The notes under the pieces were generated by a model. That model was not told where the DNA came from. It worked only from the letters and a program-made list of their open reading frames with translations, and made no database searches. From the NCBI GenBank assembly GCA_016735235.1, contig JAERRW010000084.1, positions 1 through 40,941 on the forward strand: 40,941 bases of DNA, given 5' to 3'. A program made the translations under genes and the position numbers. This stretch comes from Sulfurospirillum sp. GTDB lineage: Bacteria; Campylobacterota; Campylobacteria; Campylobacterales; Sulfurospirillaceae. Shown piece by piece: positions 37,677-40,941 of the stretch (positions within the stretch are counted from its first letter, which is position 1; each line of letters opens with the position of its first letter).

Positions 37677-38048
37677 GTGCCAACTATCAACCAATTGGTA
37701 AGAAAAAATAGAAAAAAAGTGATTAAAAAGTCAAAATCACCAGCACTTGTTAAGTGTCCTCAAAGAAGAGGTGTTTGCACAAGAGTTTACACTACAACAC
37801 CAAAAAAACCTAATTCAGCTTTAAGAAAAGTAGCAAAAGTTAGATTAACTAGTGGTTTTGAAGTAATTAGTTATATTGGTGGCGAAGGTCATAATTTACA
37901 AGAACACTCAATTGTTCTAGTTCGTGGCGGCAGAATAAAAGATTTGCCAGGTGTTAAGTACCATATTGTACGTGGTGCACTCGATACTGCAGGTGTTGCT
38001 GGAAGAAAAGTTGCAAGAAGTAAATATGGTGCTAAAAAACCTAAATAG
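37677..38048 (+). CDS. rpsL: 30S ribosomal protein S12
   Basis: A 123-residue S12, beginning [13 protein letters not shown]. Lys43 and Lys44 ([11 protein letters not shown]) and Lys88 (GGRIKDLPG) are the wild-type, streptomycin-sensitive residues. It monitors codon-anticodon pairing in the decoding centre. The start is GTG, behind AAGGA; it gives the exact canonical N-terminus. It heads the rpsL-rpsG-fusA operon. Confidence 0.98.
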   Translation: MPTINQLVRKNRKKVIKKSKSPALVKCPQRRGVCTRVYTTTPKKPNSALRKVAKVRLTSGFEVISYIGGEGHNLQEHSIVLVRGGRIKDLPGVKYHIVRGALDTAGVAGRKVARSKYGAKKPK

Positions 38049-38112
38049 TTTTTGCCAAAAAACAGGTATTGCCCTAGAGTTAGGTAATATTTGAGTAAAA
38101 TTTTAAATTTGA

Positions 38113-38598
<486 letters not shown>

Positions 38599-38610
38599 TA
38601 AGGAAATATT

Positions 38611-40689
38611 ATGGCAAGAAGTAAGAATATAAATAAGGTTAGAAATATTGGAATTGCTGCTCATATTGATGCTGGTAAAACAACTACAACAGAGAGAATT
38701 CTTTTTTACACAGGCGTATCACATAAAATTGGTGAAGTTCATGATGGTGCAGCAACCATGGATTGGATGGAGCAAGAGAAAGAGAGAGGCATTACAATTA
38801 CAAGTGCAGCAACAACTTGTGAGTGGAAAGGTCATCAAATAAATATAATTGATACTCCAGGACATGTTGATTTTACTATTGAAGTCGAACGCTCTATGAG
38901 AGTTCTTGATGGCGCAGTAGCAGTATTTTGTGCTGTTGGAGGAGTTCAACCTCAAAGTGAAACAGTTTGGAGACAAGCAACTAGATATGAAGTACCGAGA
39001 ATGGTTTTTGTTAATAAAATGGATCGTACAGGTGCAGATTTTTTTGAAGTTGAAAAACAAATTGCAAGTAAACTCAAATCAGTTCCTATTCCTATTCAAA
39101 TTCCTATTGGATCAGAGGAAAATTTTAAAGGTGTTGTAGATTTAGTAAAGATGAAAGCACTAGTTTGGGAAGATGAAGCTATAATGGGTTCTGCTTATGA
39201 GGAGAGAGATATACCTGTGGATTTAGTTGAAAAAGCAGAAGAATATAGAGAAAAAATGATTGAAGCTGTAGCAGAAACTAACGATATTCTAATGGAGAAA
39301 TTTTTAGAGAGTAAAGAAATTACCAATGAGGAGATTGCAGCTGGCATTAAGGCTGGTTGTGTTGCTATGACTTTTATTCCTATGCTTTGTGGAACTGCAT
39401 TCAAAAATAAAGGTGTTCAACCTTTACTAGACGCTGTTATTGACTACATGCCCGCACCAACAGAAGTAACAACTATTAAAGGCGAATATGAAGATGGAAC
39501 ACAAACTTCTGTAGAATCTACTGATGATGGAGAATTTGCAGCTTTAGCATTTAAAATTATGACTGACTCATTTGTTGGTCAACTTACATTTGTAAGAGTA
39601 TATCGTGGTATGCTCCAAAGTGGTAGTTATACTCACAATACATCTAAAGATAAAAAAGAGAGAGTAGGTCGTCTTTTAAAAATGCATGCCAACAAGAGAG
39701 AAGAGGTAAAAGCACTTTATGCAGGCGAAATAGGCGCAGTTGTTGGTCTTAAAGATACTTTAACTGGAGATACACTTGCGAGTGAAAAAGATAAAGTAAT
39801 TTTAGAACGAATGGATTTCCCAGACCCTGTAATTAGTGTTGCCGTTGAACCAAAAACTAAAATTGATCAAGAAAAAATGGGTGTTGCTTTGCAAAAATTA
39901 GCTCAAGAAGACCCATCTTTTAGAGTTGAGACAGATGAAGAGAGTGGACAAACAATAATTTCTGGTATGGGTGAATTGCACCTTGAGATCCTAGTTGATA
40001 GAATGCTTAGAGAGTTTAAAGTAGAAGCTGAAGTAGGGCAACCCCAAGTTAGCTATAGAGAAACTATCAAGAAAAGTGTTGAACAGGAGTACAAATATGC
40101 TAAGCAATCAGGTGGTCGTGGTCAATATGGACATGTCTATCTTAGACTTGAGCCGTTAGAGCCGGGAACAGGTTTTGAATTTGTGAATGCAATCAAAGGT
40201 GGGTCAGTACCAAGAGAGTTTATTCCTGCTGTTGAGAAAGGCTGTAAAGAGGCTATGGCAGGTGGTGTTCTTGCTGGATATCCAGTTGAAGATGTTAAAG
40301 TAACTCTATATGATGGAAGTTATCATGATGTTGATTCATCTGAAATGGCATTTAAACTCGCAGCTTCTATAGGTTTTAAAGAGGGTGTTAGAAATGCAAA
40401 TGCAATTATTCTTGAACCTATGATGAAAGTTGAAGTTGATACTCCAGAAGATTTTATGGGTGATGTTATTGGAGATTTAAATAGAAGGCGTGGACAGATT
40501 AGCTCTATGGAAGATAGGAGTGGAAACAAAATTGTTAATGCTTTTTGTCCTCTTTCGGAAATGTTCGGTTACTCTACAGACCTAAGAAGTCAAACTCAAG
40601 GTCGTGCTTCTTATTCAATGGAATTTGATCACTATGAAGAAGTTCCTAAAAATGTTGCAGAAGAGATCATTAAAAAAAGAAATGGTTAA
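38611..40689 (+). CDS. fusA: Elongation factor G
   Basis: A 692-residue translocation GTPase of standard length. G1 is [12 protein letters not shown], switch I is [14 protein letters not shown], switch II is [15 protein letters not shown] and G4 is NKMD. Domain IV includes GGRGQYGHV, and the C-terminus is [11 protein letters not shown]. It drives ribosome translocation and recycling. AAGGAA precedes the ATG, and the start is 12 bases after rpsG. A hairpin terminator follows the stop by 15 bases. Confidence 0.99.
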   Translation: MARSKNINKVRNIGIAAHIDAGKTTTTERILFYTGVSHKIGEVHDGAATMDWMEQEKERGITITSAATTCEWKGHQINIIDTPGHVDFTIEVERSMRVLDGAVAVFCAVGGVQPQSETVWRQATRYEVPRMVFVNKMDRTGADFFEVEKQIASKLKSVPIPIQIPIGSEENFKGVVDLVKMKALVWEDEAIMGSAYEERDIPVDLVEKAEEYREKMIEAVAETNDILMEKFLESKEITNEEIAAGIKAGCVAMTFIPMLCGTAFKNKGVQPLLDAVIDYMPAPTEVTTIKGEYEDGTQTSVESTDDGEFAALAFKIMTDSFVGQLTFVRVYRGMLQSGSYTHNTSKDKKERVGRLLKMHANKREEVKALYAGEIGAVVGLKDTLTGDTLASEKDKVILERMDFPDPVISVAVEPKTKIDQEKMGVALQKLAQEDPSFRVETDEESGQTIISGMGELHLEILVDRMLREFKVEAEVGQPQVSYRETIKKSVEQEYKYAKQSGGRGQYGHVYLRLEPLEPGTGFEFVNAIKGGSVPREFIPAVEKGCKEAMAGGVLAGYPVEDVKVTLYDGSYHDVDSSEMAFKLAASIGFKEGVRNANAIILEPMMKVEVDTPEDFMGDVIGDLNRRRGQISSMEDRSGNKIVNAFCPLSEMFGYSTDLRSQTQGRASYSMEFDHYEEVPKNVAEEIIKKRNG

Positions 40690-40704
40690 CTCAATATTGT
40701 GATT

Positions 40705-40735
40705 AAATCAAGCATGTAAATACATGTTTGATTTT
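40705..40735 (+). terminator. Terminator after fusA
   Basis: AAATCAAGCATGTA (40705-40718) and TACATGTTTGATTT (40721-40734) form a 14-bp stem with one G-T pair, ending in T-rich sequence directly before tRNA-Arg. It may also serve as a processing structure for the tRNA. Confidence 0.7.
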
Positions 40736-40812
40736 GTCCTTATAGCTCAGCTGGATAGAGCACTTGATTCCTAATCAAGAGGTCGTGAGTTCGAATCTCG
40801 CTGAGGACACCA
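40736..40812 (+). tRNA. tRNA-Arg (anticodon CCU)
   Basis: A 77-base cloverleaf with acceptor GTCCTTA/TGAGGAC (one G-T pair), D-arm TAGCTCAGCTGGATAGAGC, anticodon loop TTCCTAA (CCT) in a CTTGA/TCAAG stem, T-loop GAGTTCGAATCTC and encoded CCA. It reads AGG codons. Confidence 0.96.
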
Positions 40813-40825
40813 TTACTAAACCTAA

Positions 40826-40941
40826 GGGTCTAACAAACTTTAAGTGCTAAAAAGGCATCCTAAAGTATGGCAAATAAGGCAAAAAACAAGTATTATAATC
40901 GTTCACATATTTCAGAGGCTAAATTTAGGCAATTAATCAAA
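40826..40941 (+). mobile_element. Left end of a probable IS1595-family insertion sequence
   Basis: Fourteen bases after tRNA-Arg the sequence GGGTCTAACAAACTTTAAG begins, which resembles an insertion-sequence terminal repeat. A transposase-like start follows about 40 bases later. The right end, the matching inverted repeat and the target duplication are outside the window, so the boundary is tentative. Confidence 0.45.
40867..40941 (+). CDS. IS1595-type transposase (N-terminal fragment, cut by window edge)
   Basis: Twenty-five codons are visible: ATG at 40867, directly after an in-frame TAA, and open to the window end. The peptide contains NKYYNRSHISEAKFRQLIK. This resembles the start of IS1595-family transposases, which carry a KYY-RS-ISE-KFR motif before a helix-turn-helix (recalled, not searched). 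There is no strong ribosome-binding site, as is common for transposases. Too little is visible to judge whether the gene is intact. Confidence 0.55.
   Translation, partial: MANKAKNKYYNRSHISEAKFRQLIK

Overview
The window is AT-rich chromosomal DNA of a campylobacterotal (epsilonproteobacterial) bacterium, most like the autotrophic Sulfurimonas/Sulfurovum group. The signs are a monomeric isocitrate dehydrogenase next to a split class I fumarase, sucCD and a four-subunit oorDABC 2-oxoglutarate:acceptor oxidoreductase; a Cache-domain kinase with an AHQWRQPL H-box; and rpoB and rpoC as separate but overlapping genes, which argues against Helicobacter and Wolinella, where they are fused. Genus and species are inferred, not proven.

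Layout. (1) 1-3449, minus strand: the first 45 codons of metH, preceded in transcription order by a 1033-residue membrane protein. That protein joins an LTA-synthase/MdoB-type phosphoglycerol-transferase domain, an ILEI/FAM3-like domain and a C-terminal glycerophosphodiester phosphodiesterase domain. It is the least ordinary gene here. (2) 3668-9001, plus: glmS, then a response regulator-diguanylate cyclase, a Cache sensor histidine kinase and a HIT protein, tightly packed and overlapping. (3) 9073-13465: a dipeptide-type ABC importer (binding protein, two permeases, one ATPase) with no second ATPase, and a strong hairpin between the binding protein and permease genes. (4) 13674-22451: icd, fumarase alpha and beta, sucC, sucD, oorDABC. 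This block covers fumarate/malate and succinate to 2-oxoglutarate and isocitrate, and could run in either direction of the TCA cycle. (5) 22507-23247, minus: yaaA. (6) 23306-40812: a near-perfect sigma-70 promoter, tRNA-Thr(UGU)-Tyr-Gly-Thr(GGU), tuf, rpmG, tRNA-Trp, secE, nusG, rplK, rplA, rplJ, rplL, rpoB, rpoC, rpsL, rpsG, fusA and tRNA-Arg(CCU). This is the universal translation/transcription super-cluster. (7) 40826 to the end: what looks like the left end of an IS1595-type insertion sequence, cut off by the window.

Most of the window is conserved housekeeping DNA. The unusual points are the three-domain envelope protein, the dppF-less transporter, the 23-nt out-of-frame rpoB/rpoC overlap, the candidate RNA structures between ribosomal genes, and the IS element beside tRNA-Arg. 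No CRISPR array, phage module or defence system is visible. No gene-free stretch reaches 300 bases once the tRNA genes and short genes are counted.
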